A program made the position numbers and the translations under genes. From Lachnospiraceae bacterium (GTDB taxonomy: Bacteria; Bacillota; Clostridia; Lachnospirales; Lachnospiraceae), in NCBI GenBank assembly GCA_900766925.1, contig CAAFXG010000630.1, positions 1-42,467 on the forward strand: a stretch of DNA of 42,467 nt, written 5' to 3'. Below, one piece after another: positions 23,039 to 31,295 of the stretch. The notes under the pieces were generated by a model. The model saw only the letters and a list, made by a program, of their open reading frames with translations, did no database searches and was not told the DNA's origin. Position 1 is the first letter of the stretch. The number at the start of each line of letters is the position of its first letter.

Positions 23039-23542
23039 ATGAAAACAAATAACCGACTCACGGCACTATGCGGTGTATTCATTGCACTTGCAATGATATT
23101 GTCATATCTTGAGAGCCTCATACCTATAAATGTGGCAGTACCCGGGGTCAAGCTTGGAATTGCCAATCTTGTAACAATTATAGCTCTTCAAAGGCTTGGA
23201 TTTAAGCCGACTGTAATAATAAGTGTTGGAAGAATAATACTATCAGGCATATTATTTGGAAATGTAACCGTAATAATATACAGCCTTGCAGGAGCTTTTC
23301 TAAGCATTGCTGTAATGTACCTGATGACCCACATAAAATTATTTACCACAACAGGTGTCAGCATAGGCGGAGCCATTGCCCACAATCTTGGTCAGCTCAT
23401 AGTAGCCGCCATAGTCATGGAAAACGTTAACATCCTTTACTATATGGCTGTCCTTGCAATAACAGGAACAATAGCAGGGGCAGTAATAGGCATCCTGGCT
23501 GCCTATATAATGAAAAACATAAGCTTTAGCGGAAAAATGTAA
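23039..23542 (+). CDS. Gx transporter family protein (Hpre_diP_synt_I type)
   Basis: A 167-residue membrane protein with five or six helices. ALAMILSYLESLIPINVAVP, GVKLGIANLVTI and GAIAHNLGQLIVAAIVM match the Gx transporter family, once annotated as heptaprenyl diphosphate synthase component I and related to ECF-type substrate-binding subunits. It starts two bases after the NusG-domain-II gene, a conserved pair often linked to flavin-dependent Rnf genes. The Rnf operon does begin 340 bases further on, though behind its own promoter. The substrate is unknown; a flavin or isoprenoid link is only a guess. Confidence 0.85.
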   Translation: MKTNNRLTALCGVFIALAMILSYLESLIPINVAVPGVKLGIANLVTIIALQRLGFKPTVIISVGRIILSGILFGNVTVIIYSLAGAFLSIAVMYLMTHIKLFTTTGVSIGGAIAHNLGQLIVAAIVMENVNILYYMAVLAITGTIAGAVIGILAAYIMKNISFSGKM

Positions 23543-23545
23543 ATA

Positions 23546-23728
23546 GACAGGGTTAAGCAGGGCATTGCGAAGAGTCTTATAAATCAAAATCATGTTCAGC
23601 AAAGGCTTCCATGATTTTTAAGTCTCTTCTCCATAGCATAACACAACTATTCAAACAGTACACGCATATAGTTTATGACTGGCTATACCCTGTTTATCGC
23701 TAATGCGACAGCCCTGCTTAACTCTGTC
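23546..23728. repeat. 183-bp fold-back element with 18-bp terminal inverted repeats
   Basis: GACAGGGTTAAGCAGGGC (23546-23563) is inversely repeated at 23711-23728 with one difference, which would be a G-U pair in RNA. Inside is a second hairpin (AAAATCATG 23586-23594 with CATGATTTT 23610-23618, extended by AGAG.CTTA/TAAG.CTCT). There is no open frame and no clear target duplication. It could be a MITE-like element or a structured 3' UTR. Confidence 0.65.
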
Positions 23729-23786
23729 GGCTTACGATAACCATAAATTACCGGATAGTTTTTTTATTAAAAATGGCTAACATTTC

Positions 23787-23815
23787 TTGTAAATCAGCCC
23801 CTAAAGTATTACAAT
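23787..23815 (+). promoter_or_regulatory. Promoter of the Rnf operon
   Basis: TTGTAA (23787-23792), 17 bases, TACAAT (23810-23815). The start of rnfC is about 68 bases downstream. The rest of the 23543-23882 gap is the fold-back element. Confidence 0.5.
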
Positions 23816-23882
23816 ATAACCAAGTATGTTGTTCCTTGATACATATGTAATAGTATACAATATTATAAGCGGGGTCGATATA

Positions 23883-25199
23883 ATGAAATTTACGTTTAAG
23901 GGAGGCATCCATCCATATGAAGGCAAAGAGCTTACCATGGACAAGGATGTAATTGAATATCTTCCTAAGGGAGATATGGTATATCCATTAAGTCAGCATA
24001 TTGGCGCTCCGGCCGTACCTTTAGTCAAAAAGGGTGACAGAGTGCTGGTAGGACAGCTGATAGCGCAGGCAGGTGGATTTGTTTCTGCAAATATTCATTC
24101 ATCAGTTTCCGGAACAGTCAAGTGTATCGAAGCACGTCTTACCTCTTCCGGTTCAAAGGTTAATTCTATTGTAATTGAAAATGATGGGCAATATGAGGCG
24201 GTTGAATTTATTCCTAACAATAAGCCGATTTCAGAGCTTACTAAGGAAGAAATTCTCGATGCCATCAAAAATGCCGGAATTGTAGGTATGGGAGGTGCAG
24301 GCTTTCCAACTAATGTAAAGCTTTCACCTAAGAATGCGGATGAAATAGCTTATATTATTGTCAATGCATCAGAGTGCGAGCCTTATCTTACCTCTGATTA
24401 TAGAAGACTGCTTGATGAGCCTGATAAGGTAATAGAAGGACTTCGTCTTGCACTCTCATTATTCCCTGGCGCCAAGGGTATTATTGCAGTAGAGGACAAT
24501 AAGCCTGAGGCAATTAAGCTTCTAACGGAGAAGCTTGCAGGCGATGAAACGATAAGTGTCCATTCAATGAAAACAAAGTATCCGGAAGGTGCAGAGCGTC
24601 AGCTTATATATGCCAATACCGGAAGATATATTAACTCAAAAATGCTTCCTGCTGATGCAGGATGTATTGTTCACAACGTGGATACGGTTTATGCGATTTG
24701 CGAGGCAGTAAGGCAGGGAAAGCCACTTATTGACAGAATCGTTACCGTTACAGGAGATGCAATTGCAAATCCTTGTAATTATCTGGTAAAAACAGGTACA
24801 AATTATCAGGAGCTTATAGATGCCGCAGGTGGATTTTCTTCTGAACCGCAGAAGATTATTGCCGGTGGACCTATGATGGGCAAGGCGATATATTCCACTG
24901 ATATTCCTATAACAAAGGGTTCGTCAGCAATTTTGTGTCTGACTAAGGATGAGGTGGCTGAATATGAACCGTCAGCATGTATCAGATGTGGAAGATGCGT
25001 TTCGGTATGCCCGGGTCAGGTAATGCCGAATAAGCTGGCAACTTTAGCACTTCAGAATGATATTGACGGATTCATCAAATATAATGGTATGGAATGCTGT
25101 GAGTGTGGCTGTTGTTCATACATATGTCCTGCCAAGAGACATTTGACACAGACAATTGCGGGAACCAGAAAATTGATTCTTGCTAATCGTAAGAAATAG
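23883..25199 (+). CDS. rnfC: Rnf complex subunit C
   Basis: A 438-residue peripheral subunit of the ferredoxin:NAD oxidoreductase (Rnf), carrying the NADH/flavin site and two [4Fe-4S] clusters. GIVGMGGAGFPTNVKLSP is the glycine-rich flavin/NADH region, and AGGPMMGKA follows. The two cluster motifs are CIRCGRCVSVCP (about 366-377) and CCECGCCSYICP (about 404-415). The N-terminus GGIHPYEGKELT is typical. The start is ATG 23883; the upstream open frame (from 23826) lacks a ribosome binding site. It is the first gene of the Rnf operon, ahead of a D-G fusion. Confidence 0.96.
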   Translation: MKFTFKGGIHPYEGKELTMDKDVIEYLPKGDMVYPLSQHIGAPAVPLVKKGDRVLVGQLIAQAGGFVSANIHSSVSGTVKCIEARLTSSGSKVNSIVIENDGQYEAVEFIPNNKPISELTKEEILDAIKNAGIVGMGGAGFPTNVKLSPKNADEIAYIIVNASECEPYLTSDYRRLLDEPDKVIEGLRLALSLFPGAKGIIAVEDNKPEAIKLLTEKLAGDETISVHSMKTKYPEGAERQLIYANTGRYINSKMLPADAGCIVHNVDTVYAICEAVRQGKPLIDRIVTVTGDAIANPCNYLVKTGTNYQELIDAAGGFSSEPQKIIAGGPMMGKAIYSTDIPITKGSSAILCLTKDEVAEYEPSACIRCGRCVSVCPGQVMPNKLATLALQNDIDGFIKYNGMECCECGCCSYICPAKRHLTQTIAGTRKLILANRKK

Positions 25200-25213
25200 G
25201 AGGTGGAAGAAGC

Positions 25214-26770
25214 ATGGACAATATTAATTTAAAAATATCTTCTTCTCCTCATGTGAGAAGTAAGGATACTACATCTGATATTATGTTTGATGTGGTAATC
25301 GCCTTAATACCTGCTACTGCGTTTGGTATATATTTGCACGGGTGGTATTCGGCATTGCTTGTTGCAGTATGTATTTTATCCTGTGTGGGTTTTGAAGCAT
25401 GGTATCAGCATGGCATGCACAAGAAGATAACTGCAGGTGATTTTTCAGCAGTGGTAACCGGCTTGCTTTTAGCCCTTAACTTACCACCGAAATTCCCTAT
25501 ATGGATGGCAATACTTGGTTCAGCCTTTGCGATAATTGTCGTAAAACAGTTATTTGGAGGTCTCGGACAGAATTTCATGAATCCTGCACTGGGTGCAAGA
25601 TGCTTCCTTTTACTGGCATTTTCAAGGTATATGACAGATTTCTATTATGACAGCGTTTCTACAGCTACACCGCTGGCAGTGCTTGCCACTGAGCATAAGG
25701 TTAATCTGCACAATATGTTCTTTGGATATACGGCAGGAACCATAGGCGAAACGTCAGTTATTGCACTTTTAATTGGTGCAGCATATCTTCTGATTAAGAA
25801 GGTAATCAGCCCGAGAATTCCTGTTATTTATATTTTAACCTTTGCGGCATGCACAGCAATTTACGCAGTTGTAAAGGACTATAATGTGGCATTATATACA
25901 GCGGCACATATCTGTGGTGGCGGACTCATGCTTGGCGCTTGGTTTATGGCTACGGATTATGTAACATCCCCTATTACACCAAAGGGCAAGGTTATATATG
26001 CGATATTGCTTGGCGTGCTCACATTTGTACTTAGAACCTTTGGCGCAAGTGCAGAAGGTGTTTCATATGCAATTATAATTTCAAATTTACTTGTTCCTCT
26101 TATTGAGAGGGTAACAGTTCCTAAGGCATTTGGTGCAGGGGCAGAAGCTGCTAAGCCTGAAAAGAGTGGCAAAAAAGCAATCGTAAAAGCCATATTTGCT
26201 ATTTTTATGATTACTGTTGTAATGGGAGCTGCACTTGGAATTGTTTATAACATTACCAAGGAGCCTATAAGCAATGCTAACGAAAAGGCTAAGCAGGAAT
26301 CATATGCGGCAGTTATGAATGGTGCGGAAGAAATAAAAGCTATGTCGGATATAAGCTATGAAGACATTAACAATTGGCTTTTGGACGAGGGCTTCAAAAA
26401 TGATACTATAGAGGAAGTAAGTGTTGCAACTGCTGATGGTGAGACACTTGGATATATAGTTTTGGTAACTGATTCAGCCGGATATGGCGGTGATATACAG
26501 ATGGCGGTGGGCGTTGATGTATCAGGAAGTGTAACGGGAATATCATTCCTTTCAATTAACGAAACTGCCGGTCTTGGAATGGAAGCACAGAAGGATGCCT
26601 TTAAAAATCAGTTTGTTGGCAAGGATGTAGAAAAGTTCAGTTACACAAAGACAGGTGCAGCTTCTGACAGTGAAATTGATGCACTTTCGGGAGCAACGAT
26701 TACGACATCTGCCGTAACCGTTGGTATAAATGCTGCGATTGCATATGTTAATTCGCAGCTTGGTAAGTAA
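25214..26770 (+). CDS. Rnf complex subunits D and G fused in one protein
   Basis: A 518-residue protein joining two subunits that are normally separate. Residues 1 to about 303 are RnfD: ten or so membrane helices, FMNPALGARCFLL and the flavinylation motif STATPLA (about 149-155), ending in ERVTVP. After a linker (about 304-320), residues 321-518 are RnfG: one membrane helix, then the extracytoplasmic FMN domain with INETAGLGMEAQ and the covalent FMN motif SGATIT (492-497). Both flavin sites look intact. No stop codon or frameshift separates the halves. The next gene is rnfE, so no other rnfG is present in the operon. Confidence 0.93.
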   Translation: MDNINLKISSSPHVRSKDTTSDIMFDVVIALIPATAFGIYLHGWYSALLVAVCILSCVGFEAWYQHGMHKKITAGDFSAVVTGLLLALNLPPKFPIWMAILGSAFAIIVVKQLFGGLGQNFMNPALGARCFLLLAFSRYMTDFYYDSVSTATPLAVLATEHKVNLHNMFFGYTAGTIGETSVIALLIGAAYLLIKKVISPRIPVIYILTFAACTAIYAVVKDYNVALYTAAHICGGGLMLGAWFMATDYVTSPITPKGKVIYAILLGVLTFVLRTFGASAEGVSYAIIISNLLVPLIERVTVPKAFGAGAEAAKPEKSGKKAIVKAIFAIFMITVVMGAALGIVYNITKEPISNANEKAKQESYAAVMNGAEEIKAMSDISYEDINNWLLDEGFKNDTIEEVSVATADGETLGYIVLVTDSAGYGGDIQMAVGVDVSGSVTGISFLSINETAGLGMEAQKDAFKNQFVGKDVEKFSYTKTGAASDSEIDALSGATITTSAVTVGINAAIAYVNSQLGK

Positions 26771-26786
26771 GCGGGAGGTGTTTGAG

Positions 26787-27542
26787 ATGTGTAAGACAAC
26801 TGAAAGATTATACAATGGTATAGTTAAGGAGAATCCAACCTTTGTTCAGATGCTTGGTATGTGTCCGACTCTTGCAGTTACAACATCAGCAATAAACGGT
26901 CTTGGTATGGGTTTAACAACAACTGTAATTCTTACAATGAGTAACCTTTTTATATCACTTCTTAGAAAGGTAATTCCGGATAAGGTAAGAATACCTGCAT
27001 TTATAGTTATTATTGCATCGTTTGTTACCATAGTTCAATTTTTGCTTCAGGCATATATACCAAGCCTGAATGACAGCCTTGGTCTGTTTATTCCGCTTAT
27101 CGTTGTAAACTGTATTATTTTGGGACGTGCAGAGTCATATGCTTCCAAGAATCCTGTCATTCCATCAGTATTTGACGGAATTGGAATGGGACTTGGATTT
27201 ACAGTGGGACTTACTGTAATAGGTATGATAAGAGAGATTCTTGGCGCAGGAAGTATATTTGGGTATGCGTTTCTGGATAAGATGAATTCATTTATTGAGA
27301 ATAACGCAAGTGAAAAGGTTGTAAATGTTTTACAGGAACAGGGAATCTTCCACTCAATTGGAATATTTATATCTGCTCCGGGAGCATTTCTGGTGCTTGC
27401 GTTTATAATAGCATTTATTAACCATCGCAACATCAAAAAAGCAGCTAAGACAGGTGAGAAGGCTAATCTTTGTAAGCTTGCTGACTGTGCCGGCTGTCAG
27501 AATATGATGTGTCAGGGTAAGATTAAGGCAGAGGAGGAATAG
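26787..27542 (+). CDS. rnfE: Rnf complex subunit E with cysteine-rich tail
   Basis: A 251-residue membrane subunit with six helices, homologous to RnfA and NqrD. Identifying segments are NPTFVQMLGMCPTLAVTTSA, LFIPLIVVNCIILGRAESYA and GLGFTVGLTVIGMIREILG. The cysteine in GMCP takes part in the membrane [2Fe-2S] site shared with RnfA. The C-terminus carries an extra tail with the cysteines C-x5-C-x2-C-x4-C (LCKLADCAGCQNMMC). The start is ATG 26787 behind GGGAGG. It overlaps none of its neighbours, and rnfA follows after three bases. Confidence 0.94.
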   Translation: MCKTTERLYNGIVKENPTFVQMLGMCPTLAVTTSAINGLGMGLTTTVILTMSNLFISLLRKVIPDKVRIPAFIVIIASFVTIVQFLLQAYIPSLNDSLGLFIPLIVVNCIILGRAESYASKNPVIPSVFDGIGMGLGFTVGLTVIGMIREILGAGSIFGYAFLDKMNSFIENNASEKVVNVLQEQGIFHSIGIFISAPGAFLVLAFIIAFINHRNIKKAAKTGEKANLCKLADCAGCQNMMCQGKIKAEEE

Positions 27543-27545
27543 AAC

Positions 27546-28121
27546 ATGAATGTTATTTTATTAGCCATATCAGCGGCGCTTGTTAATAATGTAATTCTTA
27601 GTCAGTTCATGGGCATATGTCCGTTCCTCGGTGTTTCCAAAAAGATTAGCACTGCGGCAGGAATGGGTGGAGCAGTTATCTTTGTAATGACTATAGCATC
27701 AACAGTGACCAGTTTGATATATTATTATGTGTTAGTTCCGTTTGATTTGGATTATCTTAGCACAATTGTATTTATCCTGGTTATTGCGGCATTAGTTCAG
27801 TTTGTTGAGATGTTTCTCAAGAAGGCGATGCCATCGCTGTATCAGGCTCTTGGTGTATATCTTCCGCTTATTACCACAAACTGCGCGGTTCTTGGTATTG
27901 CCTTAAAGAATGTGCAGGATGAGCTTAGCATTGGTGAATCAATTGTAAATGGAGTGTTTTCTGCTGTAGGCTTTGCACTTGCGATAATTATAATGGCAGG
28001 AATCAGAGAGAAAATTGACAAAAATGATATTCCGGAAAGCTTTAAGGGAGCGCCGATTGTACTTATTTCAGCGGGACTTATGGCGATTGCATTTATGGGC
28101 TTAAACGGATTGATTAAATAG
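27546..28121 (+). CDS. rnfA: Rnf complex subunit A
   Basis: A 191-residue membrane protein with six helices, paralogous to RnfE but inserted with opposite topology. NNVILSQFMGICPFLGVSKK and YLPLITTNCAVLGIALKN are family signatures; the cysteines in ICPF and TNCAVLG take part in the membrane iron-sulfur site between RnfA and RnfE. Length is normal. It sits between rnfE and rnfB, as in other Clostridia. Confidence 0.96.
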   Translation: MNVILLAISAALVNNVILSQFMGICPFLGVSKKISTAAGMGGAVIFVMTIASTVTSLIYYYVLVPFDLDYLSTIVFILVIAALVQFVEMFLKKAMPSLYQALGVYLPLITTNCAVLGIALKNVQDELSIGESIVNGVFSAVGFALAIIIMAGIREKIDKNDIPESFKGAPIVLISAGLMAIAFMGLNGLIK

Positions 28122-28130
28122 GAGGAGAAT

Positions 28131-28919
28131 ATGGATATAATATCAATAGTAATCGCAGCAGTGGTTGTAGGTGTTGTCGGTATACTTGCCGGAGTTCTCC
28201 TTGGAGTTGCAAGCGAGAAATTTAAGGTAGAGGTCGATGAGACTGAGGTAAAGGTACGTGAGCTGTTACCGGGTAACAATTGCGGTGGCTGTGGATATCC
28301 GGGTTGTGATGGTCTTGCAGCAGCGATAGCAAAGGGCGAGGCGAAGGCTGATGGCTGTCCTGTAGGTGGTGAGGAGGTTGCAGCAAGGATTGCAGAAATC
28401 GTTGGTGGTGACACAGCTTCTGTTAAGCTTGTTGCAAATGTAAAATGTGCAGGTGACTGTAATAAAGCGAAGGATGCTTATGATTATGTCGGGCCTCTTG
28501 ATTGTAAGCTTGCTGCAAATGCACCTGGCGGTGGTCCTAAGGGATGTCCGTCAGGCTGTCTCGGATTCGGAAGCTGTAAGAAGGTATGTCAGTTTGGCGC
28601 AATTAGCATTGTTGATGGAATTGCAGTGATTGACAAGGAAAAATGCAAATCCTGCGGAATGTGTGTGTCAGAATGTCCGAGACATATTATTGAGATGATA
28701 CCGTATGAGGCAGGCGCGGTTGTTGAGTGTAATTCAAAGGAATTTGGCAAGGATGTCAAGGCTGTATGCCAGGCAGGCTGTATTGGTTGTGGAATATGTC
28801 AGAAAAATTGTCCTGAAGGTGCAATAACAGTTGAAAATCATCTTGCCAAGGTGGATTATGAAAAGTGTAAGGCGTGCGGAATGTGTAAAGAAAAATGTCC
28901 TGTTAAGATAATAGTGTAA
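28131..28919 (+). CDS. rnfB: Rnf complex subunit B (ferredoxin-accepting)
   Basis: A 262-residue protein with one N-terminal membrane helix, a four-cysteine cluster domain (Cys51, Cys54, Cys59 in CGGCGYPGC, then GCPVGG), a linker with C-rich motifs (CAGDCNK, CPSGCLGFGSC), and ferredoxin-like [4Fe-4S] motifs (CKSCGMCVSECPRHII, CIGCGICQKNCPEGAI, CKACGMCKEKCP). It receives electrons from reduced ferredoxin. It is the last gene of the operon. The multiple cluster sites indicate a clostridial-type RnfB. Confidence 0.96.
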   Translation: MDIISIVIAAVVVGVVGILAGVLLGVASEKFKVEVDETEVKVRELLPGNNCGGCGYPGCDGLAAAIAKGEAKADGCPVGGEEVAARIAEIVGGDTASVKLVANVKCAGDCNKAKDAYDYVGPLDCKLAANAPGGGPKGCPSGCLGFGSCKKVCQFGAISIVDGIAVIDKEKCKSCGMCVSECPRHIIEMIPYEAGAVVECNSKEFGKDVKAVCQAGCIGCGICQKNCPEGAITVENHLAKVDYEKCKACGMCKEKCPVKIIV

Positions 28920-28951
28920 CCATTGTATTGATTTTTTGAGAAAGGGTATGT

Positions 28952-29824
28952 ATGAGTAGAGAATATACAATAATTGCAGATTCAACTAACGACCTTCCGG
29001 ATTATATAATAAAGGAAAATAATATAAAAATTGTTCATCTGCTTTATGATATTGACGGCGAAACCTATGGTAAGGATAGAGAATTATCACCACATGAATT
29101 TTATCAGAAGATGCGTGAGGGTGGAAGTACAAAGACAGCTGCAGCTAATACAGAAGAAATCTCACAATGCTTCAGAGAGGTTTTAGATGAAGGTAAGGAT
29201 ATTTTATTCATGTGTCTTTCATCAGGAATAAGCAGTACGGTGGGAAATGCCTTTGTGTGCAAGTCTGAGCTTGAGGAGGAATATCCGGAATCTAAGATAT
29301 GTGTCATTGATTCTTTGTGTGCCAGTGGTGGACAGGGATTTTTGCTCTATCTTGCCATCGACAATTTAAAAAAGGGTATGGATGTCGAGGAAAATTATAA
29401 AAGTCTGGAAGCCATTAAACTGAACATTGTTCATAAATTTACGGTTGAGGATTTGGTCTATCTTCAAAGAGGTGGAAGAATTTCAAAGGCTGCTGCAACA
29501 CTTGGTACAATGATTAATCTGAAACCTCTGCTTCACGTTGATAATGAGGGTAAGCTTGTTGCAGAATCAAAGGTCAGAGGCAGAAAGAAATCTCTTCAGC
29601 AGATGGTAAAGGATATGGAAAAATCCATGGGAAGCTATAGAGATAAGCAGGATTTAATTATAATATGTCATGCAGATGTAGAGGAGGATGTACAGTATAC
29701 AGCCAATCTGATTAAGCAGACCTACAATCCGGCTAAAATAATAATAAGTGGGGTTACACCTACTATTGGTGCACATTCAGGACCGGGTACCATAGCTATA
29801 TTTTTCCTCGGTGATATCAGATAA
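28952..29824 (+). CDS. DegV family fatty-acid-binding protein
   Basis: A 290-residue DegV family protein. IIADSTNDLPDYI at the start, then MCLSSGISSTVGNA, HKFTVEDLVYLQRGGRIS, and a C-terminal HSGPGTIAIFFLG are the family signatures. DegV/FakB proteins bind fatty acids and present them to the kinase FakA; whether this one does so is unproven. No fakA is visible nearby. It follows rnfB by 32 bases, so read-through from the Rnf operon is possible. Confidence 0.92.
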   Translation: MSREYTIIADSTNDLPDYIIKENNIKIVHLLYDIDGETYGKDRELSPHEFYQKMREGGSTKTAAANTEEISQCFREVLDEGKDILFMCLSSGISSTVGNAFVCKSELEEEYPESKICVIDSLCASGGQGFLLYLAIDNLKKGMDVEENYKSLEAIKLNIVHKFTVEDLVYLQRGGRISKAAATLGTMINLKPLLHVDNEGKLVAESKVRGRKKSLQQMVKDMEKSMGSYRDKQDLIIICHADVEEDVQYTANLIKQTYNPAKIIISGVTPTIGAHSGPGTIAIFFLGDIR

Positions 29825-29886
29825 ATGATCTCTTAACAAAAATAATATATATGAATATAATAATAGAAAAAGCATGGGAAAAGTAA

Positions 29887-30162
29887 ATGCGATTTCTTGA
29901 ATTAAAAGAAAAAGAGGTCATTAATTGCAAGGACTGCAAACGGCTCGGATATATTGCAGATATAGAAATAGATTGCGCAACAGGCAAGATAATTGCTATA
30001 ATTGTTCCGGGCCCGGGTAAAATGTTTTCGTGCTTTGGTACGTGTACGGAATTCTATATACGATTTTGTAATATTGTTAAAATAGGTCCGGATATTGTAT
30101 TGGTGGATATTAATGAAGAACAGTTGCCACCACCGCCATGCAAGAAACAGTGTAAGCGGTAA
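29887..30162 (+). CDS. YlmC/YmxH family PRC-barrel protein
   Basis: A 91-residue protein: RFLELKEKEVINCKDCKRLG, EIDCATGKIIAIIVPGPGK, then WYIRF-like (EFYIRFCNIVKIGPDIVLVD). This matches the YlmC/YmxH PRC-barrel family of spore-forming Firmicutes, whose genes are expressed in sporulation. The end is unusual: PPPPCKKQCKR, a proline run and two cysteines. It precedes nrdR by 33 bases. Confidence 0.85.
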   Translation: MRFLELKEKEVINCKDCKRLGYIADIEIDCATGKIIAIIVPGPGKMFSCFGTCTEFYIRFCNIVKIGPDIVLVDINEEQLPPPPCKKQCKR

Positions 30163-30195
30163 GGCAAAAAAATAAATGCAAAGGAGAATTTCTAT

Positions 30196-30645
30196 ATGAA
30201 GTGCCCATTTTGTGGAGATGATAATACAAGAGTAATTGATTCGAGACCGGCGGATGATAATGAAGCAATTAGAAGAAGAAGACAATGTGATGAGTGTGGT
30301 AAGCGTTTTACGACCTATGAGAAGGTTGAGACAATCCCCCTTATTGTTATTAAGAAGGATAAGGTAAGAGAAGCCTACGACCGTTCTAAGATTGAGTCGG
30401 GAGTTCTCAGATCCTGCCATAAGCGCCCTGTGTCTGCTGATCAGATTACAAATTGTGTTGATAACATTGAAAATAAGATTTTTAACCTTGAGGTTAAAGA
30501 AATAGAGAGTACGCAGATTGGTCAGATAGTAATGGATGAAATCATGAAGCTTGATCAGGTCGCTTATGTAAGATTTGCTTCAGTATATCGTGAATTCAAG
30601 GATGTAAATACATTTATGAGTGAGCTTAAGAAGCTCCTTGAATAA
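30196..30645 (+). CDS. nrdR: Transcriptional repressor NrdR
   Basis: A 149-residue regulator of ribonucleotide reductase genes. The N-terminal zinc ribbon has CPFCGDDNTRVIDSR and CDECGKRFTTYE. The ATP-cone domain (about 49-139) has PLIVIKKDKVREAYDRSKIE and YVRFASVYREF. Length is normal. It binds NrdR boxes when dATP is bound; no nrd genes are in the window. AAGGAG precedes the start. Confidence 0.97.
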   Translation: MKCPFCGDDNTRVIDSRPADDNEAIRRRRQCDECGKRFTTYEKVETIPLIVIKKDKVREAYDRSKIESGVLRSCHKRPVSADQITNCVDNIENKIFNLEVKEIESTQIGQIVMDEIMKLDQVAYVRFASVYREFKDVNTFMSELKKLLE

Positions 30646-30668
30646 TTTGTAATATTAAGGGGAAAACT

Positions 30669-31289
30669 ATGTTAGAAAGCTATCTTAAGCTTATAAGTGG
30701 TGGTGAAGGTGAGATTGTGGAAAAAAAATCCCGGTTTATAGGACAAATCAAGCCTGTCGCAACAGAGGAGGAGGCTTATGCCTTCGTTGAACAAATAAAG
30801 AAAAAACACTACGATGCCAGACATAACTGTTTTGCATTTTCTGTTGGTGAGGATATGCCTTTGCTCCGATTTTCTGATGATGGTGAACCGCAGGGTACGG
30901 CTGGAAAGCCGATTTTGGAGGTAATTAATGGATCGGGGATACATAATATCTGCATAGTTGTCACAAGATATTTTGGCGGTACGCTGCTTGGTACGGGTGG
31001 CCTTGTCAGAGCATATACTGATGCGGCAAAGGAAGCTCTTGCAAATTGCGAAACTAAGCTGATGCAGCGTATTTATCCGACAGAAATACTTACAAATTAT
31101 ACGGATATGGGTAAGCTGCAATATATTCTGGCCAACAACGAGATTCAGATTATTGATACGGTTTTTACTGACAGTGTCATGTTTAAGGTTGAAATTCCTA
31201 TAAAGCTAAAGGATAAGGTAGTGAATGAGTTGACCGAAGCAACAGGAGCAAGAGTGGTAATTACCGTGGGTGATGAAGAGTTTGGTTAG
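30669..31289 (+). CDS. YigZ/IMPACT family protein
   Basis: A 206-residue member of the YigZ (UPF0029/IMPACT) family, with RHNCFAFSV, RFSDDGEPQGTAGKPILEVI and VVTRYFGGTLLGTGGLVRAY, followed by the C-terminal DUF1949-like domain. The family contacts ribosomes in eukaryotes; the bacterial role is unsettled. It follows nrdR by 23 bases and is convergent with the ABC genes; a terminator hairpin lies at 31350-31377. Confidence 0.9.
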   Translation: MLESYLKLISGGEGEIVEKKSRFIGQIKPVATEEEAYAFVEQIKKKHYDARHNCFAFSVGEDMPLLRFSDDGEPQGTAGKPILEVINGSGIHNICIVVTRYFGGTLLGTGGLVRAYTDAAKEALANCETKLMQRIYPTEILTNYTDMGKLQYILANNEIQIIDTVFTDSVMFKVEIPIKLKDKVVNELTEATGARVVITVGDEEFG

Positions 31290-31295
31290 GGATAA

